A stretch of DNA of 64,000 nucleotides from Diplodia intermedia (lineage: Eukaryota; Ascomycota; Dothideomycetes; Botryosphaeriales; Botryosphaeriaceae), in NCBI GenBank assembly GCA_021495925.1, contig JAKEKT010000012.1, positions 186,001 through 250,000 of the forward strand, read 5' to 3'. Positions 34,780 to 44,833 of this stretch are shown piece by piece. The position numbers and the translations under genes were made by a program. The notes below the pieces were generated by a model, which worked only from the letters and a program-made list of their open reading frames with translations, did no database searches and was not told the DNA's origin. Numbering within the stretch: position 1 is the stretch's first letter; each line of letters opens with the position of its first letter.

Positions 34780-36217
34780 ATGGCTCCCTCCGTAATCCTG
34801 GACAATGCCGACCACACGCACCCCGATGCCAAACCAAGCGTGTCCGATCTCCAGAAATACGGCAACCCATCGCTCAAGGTCACCGCCGACCACCGCATAA
34901 AGATGGAGGAATCCCCGATCCGCGAGCCGGGGCCCGGCGAGGTCCTCATCCACATCCAAGCAACAGGAGTCTGCGGGTGAGTTAGCAGCCATCCATCCAT
35001 CCACAATCCCTTCTCTCCACACCAAGGAGAAAAAGAAGAACAAGACACACACACTGATAACAAGCCCCCCCGCCCCCCAACCAGGTCTGACATCCACTTC
35101 TGGAAGCGCGGCCGCATCGGCACGCTGACCATCGACGGCGACTGCGTCCTCGGCCACGAGGCCGCCGGCACCGTCGTGCGCGCGCACCCGAGCGTCACCA
35201 CGCTGCGGCCGGGCGACCGCGTCGCGCTCGAGCCGGGCGTGCCGTGCGCTTCCTGCTTCCTCTGCCGCTCGGGCCGCTACAACCTGTGCGCCGCCGTCGC
35301 CTTCGCCGGCGTGTACCCGCACGACGGCACGCTGCGCCGCTTCGCCGCCCACCCCGCGCGCTGGTGCCACCGCGTCCCGGACTCGCTGTCCTTCGGCGAG
35401 GCGGCGCTGCTCGAGCCGCTCTCGGTCGTGCTGCACGGCGTGCGCACCGCGCCGCTGGCCCTCGGCCGCCCCGCGCTCGTGTGCGGCGCCGGGCCCGTCG
35501 GCCTGCTGGCCCTGGCCGCCGCGCGCGCCAGCGGCGCCAACCCGCTCGTCGTGACGGACCTGGAGCCGCGCCGGCTGGAGTTTGCCGCCAAGTACGTGCC
35601 CGGCTGTCGGGCGTACCGGGTGGATCCGGCGCTGGGCCCGCGGGGGAACGCGGAGCGCGTGCGGCGGTTGTTCCTCGACGAGGGCAAGGAGGCCGAGGGG
35701 CTGAGCGAGGAGGAGCGGGAGTATCTGGCGCCCGATACGGTGCTGGAGTGCACGGGGGTGGAGAGCAGTGTGTGTACGGCGGCGTTCGCGGCGCGGAGGG
35801 GCGGCACGGTCTGCGTTATTGGTGTGGGGAAGGATGTTATGAATAACCTGCCTTTCATGCATATGAGCTTGGCTGAGGTGAGTCGTGGGCCCGTTGTGAC
35901 GGGGAGCAGGAGAAGAAGCGAGGGAAGGAGGGGAAGAGCAATGATGAAGCCTGCTCCTCCCTCCCGGATTTTTTTTTTTTTGCTGACGCGTGGAACAATA
36001 GATCAACCTCAAATTCATCAATCGCTACCGCGATACCTGGCCCGCAGGCATTTCAGCCCTCAGCGGTGGCGTCATCGACGTCAAACCGCTTATTTCGCAC
36101 GTCTTCCCCCTCGCCCAGGCCAAGGAGGCCCTCGAGCTGTGCTCCGACCTCTCCCACGGTAGCATCAAGGTGCAGGTTGTCGATGACATCGAAGTGCCGC
36201 TGCCGACAGAAGCGTAA
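34780..36217 (+). CDS. Zinc MDR polyol dehydrogenase (L-arabinitol 4-/xylitol dehydrogenase-like)
   Basis: Exons 34780-34976, 35085-35877 and 36002-36217 (introns 108 and 124 nt) give 401 residues. Catalytic zinc ligands are predicted at Cys65 (TGVCGSDIHFWKRG) and His90-Glu91 (VLGHEAAG). A four-Cys structural-zinc loop (CASCFLCRSGRYNLC) and a GAGPVG nucleotide-binding loop followed by TDLEPRRLEF (Asp suited to NAD) are present. VLECTGVESSVCTAAFAARR and IGVGK complete the match to fungal L-arabinitol 4-dehydrogenase, with xylitol and sorbitol dehydrogenases as close alternatives. It would oxidise pentitols to ketopentoses in the cytosol. Coding DNA in exon 2 is extremely GC-rich. The start is the first ATG, in the context CCGTCATGG. 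Confidence 0.87.
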
Positions 36218-36824
36218 GTCTAAATTCTGAAACCGAAATTCAAAAGTGAAGATGGCCCCATGACTGAGAAGAATGGAATGTAGTGGAGAGGAAGCAGGCT
36301 CGGCCGATGACAGTGCGAGACTGAATAAGCTCCCTGCACGACTGTGAACCTTCCAATGATGGTGGATGCGAAACATGAGAAACATACGCGGCGTACGGTG
36401 CGGGGAAAGAAATTTTGCAGCGTATCTTGTGATTGTTGTGTGCATATGCGTTAGCGCGTCTGGTATGGGAAATGTTAGAGCGGGCAACAAAGCAATTGAA
36501 AACTCCTTTTGTCTTTCACGGCTGGCCACACAATGAAGGTTGCCAAGAATCTATTCAGTAGGAGCCCCTAGGTCTGTTAGAATGAGGAAGAGAAGGTTGC
36601 GGGTCGGCACATCAAAGCAACTGGAAAATCAGGAAATAAAAGAAGAAATGATACACCTTACCAACTATGTCCGAACCTCCCATCTGAAGACATGATAACT
36701 TTTTCAGTCCTCGAAGACTTCTCATCCGCTTTCTCTTTCTTTCCGCTCTGACTATTTCGGTCCCATCAGTACAATATGTCCGTGAATACCCCCAACGATA
36801 TATCCCTTCTCTTCACACGAATCA
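36218..36824. other. Intergenic region between convergent genes
   Basis: 3' flanks of the polyol dehydrogenase (plus) and the Zn2Cys6 regulator (minus). The minus frame at 36053-36529 overlaps the dehydrogenase exon and is a shadow. Confidence 0.5.
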
Positions 36825-39800
36825 TCATTGATCAAGCCCAGTCGACGAGGAGCCAAACGGATACACCGAATCAAACGTGTATCCCATCTCGAAAGCGGAG
36901 AACGATGGGTCAAACTGAAATGCGAGCCATTGGCTCCAGTCCGCCGGTGCGCCGCCCAACATGTCCGCATCCATCGCCGCTGTCGCATCTCCAAACCCTC
37001 CAGCACTGCTTGCCCCACCTGCTGCGCTGTCATACGCGAAAGATGAGGTCGCCGCGGCGTTGCAATTCTCCGCTGACGAGGCCGATACAGTCGCTGGAGC
37101 CATGGAAGGGGTAACAGCGGCGTTTGCACAAGATGATGCCGCTGTTTGACCAACTATAGTCTCTGTACGGGTGGTGGAGGTGGTATTGTTGCCCGGGGCA
37201 GGCGAAAGGATAGGCGGATAGTTGGAGCGGGTAGTGCTGGACGAGTCTTGCTGTTGCTGTCTTCTTTGAGTTGTGAATTCGCCGCCTACCTTGGCGCGAA
37301 CCGGTCGTGCGTTTTCGACTTTCGCGACCAGGGTGCGCAGAGTGTCGGCGTAGATGGGACCGAGGTCGAGGTCGTCTATTGCCGAGATGTCGATGATGTG
37401 GACGACTTCTTTCAGCAGAGGTATCAAATCTTGTCTTGGTTCTATATTGAGGCCGGCAATCTTCAAGGCGAAAATGACGAGGGAGATGACGCTTCCCCTT
37501 ACTTGCTCTGTTGTGTTTCTGAACGCATCCACCTGGTGTAACTCGATTACTTTTTCCATGCCTTGACGGCAGGCAGTAGCGATCTTTCAAGTGTCAGTTC
37601 ATCATGTAGAAGAAGCTGATAGAAGAGTCACGAAGTCTTGCTCACCACTTTGATCAACTCTAGGTCCCGCGCAGTCTCTGGTAGCCGCATCACTTCTACC
37701 ATGTTCTGTTGATCAAATACTTTGATACGGCCAGATTCACCGTTTGGATATGAGAGCGAGAGTGATCTCTCCATGATTGCTTGTATGGCAATGAGATGGA
37801 TGTAAGAGCGAGCAGCGTGGCACATGATTTCGGCCTGAGCTGTTAACGCTGGAAGAATAGCTGGTGCATGTCAGTATCCCTCACAATGTAAGGTCAGATA
37901 GATGGAACCCACAGGGGTTAGCCATGGACTTTGCATTGTCGAACCAGCCCTTGAGCAAGGTGTCATAATGCATAACAGCACTAAGGTATTTCTTTGACGT
38001 GATCATAGCCTTGGTCTGTGCCGGGCTTTGGTATAAGCTGGTTGTCGCCAAATGCACAAGTTGTGCGCATTCAGTGCCACAGTCCAGACATCCGTGGATG
38101 AACTTGCGTTTTTCATCCAGTTCAATTACTGTGTTCGGTGGCTGTACGTCGAAGGATAGGCCGAAAGGTTGTTGCATCGTAGCAGCCTTGCCAAGCCGAA
38201 AATGTGCCTCAACACAGTTGAGAAGAAGGTGTTTCTTTAGTCGCAGTTTGCGTTCTTCCTTTGCGGTGGTAATTCGGTTGGGTGTGGTGTCCGGTTCCCA
38301 CAACCCGATTTCGTGAGCAAGTGTTGAGGCGAGCCCGATGAGCATCCTGCAAGGATAATCAGTCGTGTACGCCTGGGAACAGATGGAGATATACGCCTAC
38401 CAAATCATTCGATTTGATTGCCTGCTTAGTCGTGTGATCACATGCGCATGTATGCCTTTGATATATTAGCTTAGAGACCTTGGGGTGTTGATATTCGCCT
38501 ACCTTGAACACTTTTCTCAAAGAAATACTTGCCATGCGACTCAGTGTCAAAGTCCGTCGGTGGTGCTTGCTCGCTGGATTCAACCAGCATATGCAAAGCT
38601 CTAGGGTGCTAATTGAAGGTAAGCTCGAATGCAGTTCCACTTTGAAGTATACCATCTTACCCAACAGACGAAGATCAAAAGGCTCTCGATGAAGCCGATG
38701 ATCCTTCCAATGCCCATCTCCTCTTCTCCAATGCCCCAAATAATCCGCTGAGTGCACGATTGGACATGTCGAAGCAAACTGTTGTGGAGCAGATTCCCTC
38801 GTGTTAGGGCAGCGTGTCCTGGCAATCGAGTATATCTGGCTGCGGTAGCAATGATGGTGCATGCCAACGTTGGTTCTTCCCTGAGCAATTCCAGGTGATT
38901 GTCCGGATCATGATAATAGTCGGAAAGAATCGGACTCATGGGATTCATGTGTTCAAAGAAACTGCGGTCTTCTCAATGTGGAACTCTACAGGTGATCTGG
39001 GCGTGACTCACTAGTTGATGAGGAATAGTGCTTCGTTCGGGCTGATGACTTTGTCCTTGCACATTCGGAAATGCATCCACGTCGTGAAGGTTTGGTTATC
39101 ACCCCGAGGATTGTCGTCTGGACGCTCCGGGAATTCACTGGGTCGATATCTCCGACGCTCGACGACATTTTCCATGTCGCGGCAATATATGTCGTTGTCA
39201 GCAGGCACATTGTCCCTCGAAGTCGTGCCGCATGGTCGCTCCGCCGAGCGCGGATCCGTTAATCTCGCAGTCTGGGAAAGCAATCTCATGGCCTCGGTTG
39301 GATTTCTGATCGTTGCACTCATCAGGTGATCACGGATGTTTCCTTCGTCCCGATTGGAGGCCTGTGACGTCACGCCTTCCTGATTGGTACTCTCGTTGTT
39401 GCTGGACATTTGAGAGAAAGTCTGAGGAAAGGCACTGTTACGAGCAGAAAATGGCACTCCAGCTGCCGTCCAGGCACGCTCGGTATTCTCGCGCGTGGTG
39501 GAGGACATATTTGGGAGGCTGGAAGGAGTCGCATTGTTGGGTCCTATTGTCATGCATCAGAATATGTCCATATACATCAATCCACACGTGCTCCAGATGC
39601 GTACCACTGGATTCCCCAGCAGGACTCGTGCTGCTGCTTGCATTGTTGCCTCGTGAGCTGAAGCGGCTCGGGCCGAAGATGCACTCTTTCCTGGCCCGAC
39701 GGCAGCGCGTGCACGGCGGTTGTGGGTTGTCAGGCGAGCCCAGGTCACAGCGTCCTTTTTGCTTCTTGCAAGCCTCACAGGCCTGGTAATTCCTGCGGTA

Positions 39801-39833
39801 ACCGCGCCGCCGAGGCTGTGTGCGCTCAGCCAT
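36825..39833 (-). CDS. Zn2Cys6 transcription factor with fungal-specific middle homology region
   Basis: Eight exons (39833-39605, 39543-39012, 38961-38661, 38608-38529, 38421-38401, 38346-37913, 37860-37646, 37583-36825) keep phase throughout and give 856 residues. The binuclear cluster is CX2CX6CX11CX2CX6C with Cys 19, 22, 29, 41, 44 and 51. The fungal-specific regulatory domain follows (FFEHMNPMSPILSDYY, LACTIIATAARYTRLPG, WHPRALHMLVESSE, SNRMIWMLIGLASTLAHEIG). The C-terminal 100 residues are Ser/Ala-rich with acidic and aromatic residues, a likely activation region. Exon 5 is only 21 nt, but it restores the conserved segment and the phase. The gene lies between the polyol dehydrogenase and xylose reductase, so it is a candidate local regulator. 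It does not look like XlnR. Confidence 0.85.
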
Positions 39834-41106
39834 GGCTCAGAAAGGGCCAAATGTCCGTCGCGATGGGGTAAAACGGAAAAGGGTGCTTGGGGAGGGAACG
39901 CCGGAAACCGGCGGAAAGAGCGCGCGGCTGGTCGATTTTCCGGCAGCCCTCTTGCCGCTTTTGGTTGGCGTCCGCTTATGGCCGCTTAACTCCGGAAGAG
40001 AGTGATTGGGGGCTCGCAGAAGTATCATCAACAGTGCGGCCGGCAGCGTTCCCAAATACTATGAAAGGGTGAACGTCAAGGGTGGCTTAGCCCAAAGAAT
40101 GGCATTTGGTTGTCGCGTTCGGTCCAACGGCGGGGTTGAGATCCGGACGGCCTCTAGTGTGATCCCCGAGATCCAGCGCGGATCGGTGTCGGAGCGTTGA
40201 TACTCTCCGATGATCGCTTGGGCTAGCTGACCGATTTTTTTTCTTTTAGAACGACTGAATTATGGTTTGCTCATCGGAATAGGGGCATGGTATTCCGCTT
40301 TGAAAAGAGAAAGATTCGACATACCATCACTAACTGTCCTTTTTTCAAAAGCCCGTTGCATTCATTGCTCGAACTCGCCAACATAGAGAGCCATATATGA
40401 GACGAATGACTGCAAGGGGACTATATCGCCAAATATAATCAAGTGCCTTGTTCAAAGCAAGGTGGACGAGAGGACCGAATACAAGTATCCATTTGCCCAA
40501 CGGAGCGACCTAACCGTAACATTTCCTGTCAGCAGCTGCTAATCGCGTTACCGCTGTAGTAAATGTATATACGGAAATTACAGACCCTGTCTCGGCCGAT
40601 ACCAGCGCAAATTCTTGGTCGCTGACAAGGGATCTACGGGCGCCGGACGGAACGCCATCCCGAGCGGCGAGACGCAAGAGCCACAGTCAAAGGAGCTTTT
40701 TCGGGTACCTTGCATGATCCTCTGCAGTGGATTGAATATCTCTAGGAGATGGGAATGACCAGTATGTATTCGAATGACCTCTTTTAAGAGCAACATGCTC
40801 GCACACGTGTATAATCATCTCTCGCATCCGAAACCCGAGGTCTGTAAAATCGATTCAATGGACGGGTTCCAGGCATTCAAATTTGAAGTCCTAAAGATTC
40901 ACTCCGTTGCGAAAAGTCAGAAGGTTTGCGCAACGAGCTTGCCCAAGCACGTATGTTTAGTCACAATATTCGTTGCAAATTGGCAAAAAAAAAGTAAAAA
41001 AAAGGCCCCAAAAAAGGTCATATAGGGAAAAGTATATCATTGCTGGTATAAGCTTCCATCTATCATTAAATCGTGAATTCTACTTTCTTTTTCTTTCGCA
41101 CACTTC
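39834..41106. other. Intergenic region upstream of the Zn2Cys6 regulator
   Basis: Holds the promoter/5' UTR of the regulator and the 3' flank of xylose reductase. Frames here are short and unsupported. Confidence 0.5.
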
Positions 41107-42183
41107 TTAAGCGAAGATCCGGAGTGGCTTGTCGAGGTAGTAGCCAGGGTCATTGAACCTCAGGTTCTTGTTGATGGAAGAGATGCTCTCAATCTCCTCT
41201 TTGGCCAAGTCGAAACCGTTGACCTCAAGGTTCTGCTTGAGGCGGTCCTTGCTGTTGGACTTGGGAATGATGGCAACACCACGCTGGGTGGACCAGCGGA
41301 GCAGCACCTGGGCGGGGGTGACGTTGTGCTTGGAGGCGATGCTCTTGATGACATCGTGGTCGAAGAGAAGAGGAGCGTCCTCGGCACGCTGCATCTTCAG
41401 CTCCAGGAAGCTCTGGGGACCGAAGCTGGAGTAGGCGGTGACGGCGATCTTGTTCTCCTGGGCGAGCGCGATGAGCTCAGGCTGGACCAGGTAGGGGTGG
41501 TGCTCGATCTGCAGCGCCGAGAGAGGGTGACGGTTGTAGGTCAGGAGGTCCATGATGAGCTGCGCGGAGAAGTTGCTGACGCCGATGCTCTTAGCGACGC
41601 CCTCGTCGACGATCTGCTCGAGAGCCTCCCAGGTCTCGCGGGCGGGCACCTTGTCGAGCTCAATGGCGCCGGCCTCATCCATCCACCAGCCCTGCAATCG
41701 TCAGCGGTGCGCTCCGAGGCTCAAGCGACGCACTCCTACTTACGGGGTACCGACGCTTCTCCGGCTCGATGTACTTGAGCGGGACGGGGAAGTGAATGAG
41801 GAACAGGTCGATGTAGCCCAGGTCCCAAACCTCGTTCTGCTTGCGCATCATGTCGATGGCAATGTCCTTGCGGTGGTAGTTGTTCCAGAGCTTGGTGGTG
41901 ACGAAGATGTCCTCGCGCTTGACCAGACCGTCGCTGATGGCCCTCTTGATGCCCTCGCCGGCCTCCTTCTCATTTTGGTAGTCGTAGGCGCCGTCGAACA
42001 GCCTGTAGCCGGTCTTGATGGCCTGTTCAAAGCAGGTGAGCAGCTGCGTTTCCAATGCGACGTGGCTGGGAAGCGTACGTTGTAGACGGTGTCGGCGCAA
42101 GTCTCCTTGGGAACCTTCCACAGGCCGAAGCCGACCAGCGGCATCTGCTTGCCAGAGGCCAAAGTGATGGTTTCCTGACCCAT
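41107..42183 (-). CDS. xyl1: NAD(P)H-dependent D-xylose reductase (aldo-keto reductase 2)
   Basis: Exons 42183-42079, 42022-41744 and 41691-41107 (introns 56 and 52 nt) encode 322 residues, the standard length. The catalytic tetrad is visible: Asp45 and Tyr48 in LFDGAYDY, Lys79 in TTKLWNNYH and His112 in LFLIHFPVPLKYIEP. GVSNFSAQL and LQIEHHPYLVQ follow. The coenzyme loop IPKSNSKDR (270-278) is the signature of fungal xylose reductases that accept NADPH and often NADH. It reduces D-xylose to xylitol and L-arabinose to L-arabinitol in the cytosol, the entry step to the polyol dehydrogenase made by the gene at 34780. The upstream 625 nt contain several CreA-like sites and one GGCTAG. Confidence 0.94.
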
Positions 42184-42808
42184 TGTGCTTGAATTGAGAG
42201 GCGAGATTGTGTGAATTGGAGAGGAAGGAAGACGCGGAGCTGCTGGACGAGCGCGGGGGAAATTTTGTTGTTAAGACGCGGAGCCGTCAGGTGTCACGCC
42301 GCAGCCCAGCAGACATCAACCCACCATTCTTCACGCATAGCTCCGGCCAACAGAGCCTTCTGGAATGGCCCCGCCACGGCGCATTCAGGCAAAATGGAAA
42401 GCCCACCCACTCGCGCCTTCCCCGCCGCGCCTGACGCGACGGCGATGGTGGGGCAGCCGCATTTATCCTGACGGCTAGTGCGTCATGACTCGCACGGACC
42501 ACGAGGGGTTGGGCAATTTTGCCGCCGAGAAAAGCAAGCGGTGCCAGCGCATTCCTGATCCGGCAACTCCGCCGCCGAACCAGACGCCCTCGGCTGCGGA
42601 GAAAAAATTGGAGCGCCAGTCGGCAGTTGCAGTTGCAGCGCGCCATCTCCAGACTACAGCCCGGCGGGTGAATGCACTAGCAGCACGGAGCAGCCGGCAC
42701 CGTCATGTGTGTGTCTCGACGAGACTGCACCGGTTGCTTGTCCCGAAATCCTCTGCAACGCCAAAAACCTCGTCGACATTGTATTATGGATATACACGGT
42801 ACCGCACT
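42184..42808. promoter_or_regulatory. Upstream region of xylose reductase with candidate CreA and XlnR-like sites
   Basis: Visible hexamers fitting SYGGRG, the carbon-repressor CreA core, are gcgggg at 42253-42258, the complement of ccccgc at 42369-42374 and gtgggg at 42448-42453. ggctag at 42473-42478 fits the looser GGCTAR form described for XlnR. Such short sites occur by chance, so this is only suggestive. Confidence 0.3.
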
Positions 42809-44377
42809 TCACAGCTCTTCGTGAGCTATGGAATCACGATTCCGTGCTTCTTGCTCCGGCAGCTGCACCTTCAGGATCACGCGTCGATACCTTGTCATTG
42901 GTGGAGCCCCTGGGCCGGAGACCTCCAAGATGACATGGTAGGCCTGGCACTCGGCCTTCACCTTCTCGGCCATGTGCAGAGCCCTCGGTGCTCTGCAGCT
43001 CTTGTCGGCCGATGGAATCTCAACAATTACCTTGCTCCCACCGGGAACAGCTTGGTCGCGGCGTATCGCAACCTCGGGCACCTCCCACCGGACCAGCCAC
43101 TGCGTCGCCGTGATCTCGCGATACATCCACCACGAAAAGTTCAGAGCCGAATGCTTCCCGGAATCTGGGTCGTAAGACTCTGTCGCGTCCAGCACGACCG
43201 AGGATCCTGCTTCAACCTCCAGCTCGACTGGCTGGCTCCCACAGGACCCGTTGACGACCACGACTGGCGGGTGACTTGTCCGCGCATCTCTTTTGCCATG
43301 CAGCGTCCATTGCATGCGCGCTGCAAACTCGCTCTGATACGCCCGCCTCCACCGCCAGATTGTTGCATGGTTGCTAATGTACGTTTTCCCACTCTTTCCA
43401 ACAACGCGGTCAGCCGCATCTGCAAAATGCCTGCTCCCATGGGAAGAAGGTGCATATCGACCGCCCCAGCCGCCCCATTCAGGATGCTCCGGTACGTTGA
43501 GGCCGTTCTGCATGGTGAAAAGCATCGAGGGCGAATCGCCTTCCATGATGAACATAACATCGGGGTAGAGTTTTCCCAGAGTGCCCAGCTGGATGTTGGT
43601 CTTTATCCACTCGTTGCTCGTTAGGTCGCTGTCCGGTCCGCCATCGTCGAAGCCGCAAAATCCCTCCCCAGATATACCAGTCCACGCGGCCAAGCCATAC
43701 GCGTTCCACGAATGGACGGAAGCGATATACCGTATCTGGGGGAATTCGTGGCGAATCCAGGGGCCAGTGTTGTCCTGGTCAGAAATGGCGTAGACACGCA
43801 TCTTTTCGCAGAACTGTACGAGTTCAGAGCGCGACCTCTTCAACTGGACAGACCGCAACGCTTGAGCGATTGTGTTGACTCCTCCCCATGCTTGGACGTA
43901 GAGCGGCTCCGAGGAAGCGTCGACGGCATCAATGAGCAATTGAGCACCATCCGAAAGCTGCTCGCCAGCGTCGACAGCATCCACAGCTGCCAGGCCGTAG
44001 TTCTCTGGCCCGCTTTTGATGATGGAGAGCAGATGCTCCTCGGTTGGATATTGGCCATGGCCATGCACTTGTAGATTGTCCAGGACCGACCCGTAGCTTT
44101 GCACAATATTCTCAATCTCGTCCGGGGCAGTGGTATGGTTAAGCCAGTAGCTCGTGGTAGCTACAAGTCCCTTGATGTCGTACTGGTTGGCATGCGTGAG
44201 GAGTCGGATCATCGACTGAGTATCGTCGGGTTCGTTACAGATGTCGGATAGGATGAAGACTCGGGGCTTCCTGTCGACTTCCCACGGCCTGCACCGCTGC
44301 ATATCCTCAGCTGCCCGCGTGCGCAAGCCGCAAGAAAGAAGCGATAACGCAGTAAGCCATTGAGACGTGGGTTTCAT
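42809..44377 (-). CDS. Secreted Sde182-like (DUF1593) nucleoside-hydrolase-fold protein
   Basis: Single exon of 522 residues using the ATG at 44377, chosen because it gives a signal peptide (MKPTSQWLTALSLLSCGLRT, then RAAED). The open frame continues upstream, but without a leader. The N-terminal domain is of the Sde182/DUF1593 type with a nucleoside-hydrolase-like fold: RVFILSDICNEPDDTQSMIR (the acidic DxxNEPDD metal/ribose motif), GLVATTSYWLN, VQAWGGVNTIAQAL and YAISDQDNTGPWIR. The C-terminal part (SCGSQPVELEVEAGSSVVLD onward) is the beta-sandwich that accompanies it. The family includes a protein reported to bind cellulose in a marine bacterium, and many fungi have secreted copies. The substrate is unknown. 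Being next to pentose enzymes suggests a plant cell-wall role. Confidence 0.85.
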   Translation of the reverse strand: MKPTSQWLTALSLLSCGLRTRAAEDMQRCRPWEVDRKPRVFILSDICNEPDDTQSMIRLLTHANQYDIKGLVATTSYWLNHTTAPDEIENIVQSYGSVLDNLQVHGHGQYPTEEHLLSIIKSGPENYGLAAVDAVDAGEQLSDGAQLLIDAVDASSEPLYVQAWGGVNTIAQALRSVQLKRSRSELVQFCEKMRVYAISDQDNTGPWIRHEFPQIRYIASVHSWNAYGLAAWTGISGEGFCGFDDGGPDSDLTSNEWIKTNIQLGTLGKLYPDVMFIMEGDSPSMLFTMQNGLNVPEHPEWGGWGGRYAPSSHGSRHFADAADRVVGKSGKTYISNHATIWRWRRAYQSEFAARMQWTLHGKRDARTSHPPVVVVNGSCGSQPVELEVEAGSSVVLDATESYDPDSGKHSALNFSWWMYREITATQWLVRWEVPEVAIRRDQAVPGGSKVIVEIPSADKSCRAPRALHMAEKVKAECQAYHVILEVSGPGAPPMTRYRRVILKVQLPEQEARNRDSIAHEEL

Positions 44378-44833
44378 AGTGGGTAGCGTCCGGGTGCCAA
44401 TGGCCGCCAATGCCGTTAGCCAGATGCCGCATCGGAAGGCGGGTAAATCGTGTCCCTGTGTGATGGGAGAGCTTGCGTTGTCCTGACTCGCGGGTAGGTG
44501 CGTTGGCCGGCGGTTGAAAGCACGCGGACTGCGGATGACGTCGGGGGGCGCATAGGCCAGCTGCGCTTTGCCTTTCCGCTCTGGGCAGCTTGCGAGCTCA
44601 GGCTTCGCGCCCTCCACATTTCCCCGGCCTGCACGTCGGGTTACCATTGAGCGGAGCCAACGCCCCCGGACTCCAAAACGATGTGCATCTAGCCGTCCCC
44701 CGTACCGCTTCCCTTCCGCAGTGTCCTCGCACGTCCACACGAAAACGGCAGCTGTTGGCTGCAGTTGGCCCAACCTGGCTACCTACTCTCCCGCGGTCAC
44801 TGACACACACTTGACCACGCTACATAATGCACA
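44378..44833. promoter_or_regulatory. Divergent promoter between the secreted protein and a Zn2Cys6 regulator
   Basis: 456 nt separate the two starts. The minus strand reads GGCTAA at 44416-44421, close to the secreted gene start. This is an XlnR-type core, but a short motif of low specificity. Confidence 0.3.

Noticed and set aside
36825..39833. Assignment of the Zn2Cys6 regulator as XlnR or AraR
   Set aside because: The zinc cluster sequence and flanks do not match what I know of those regulators. Only proximity suggests a pentose role.
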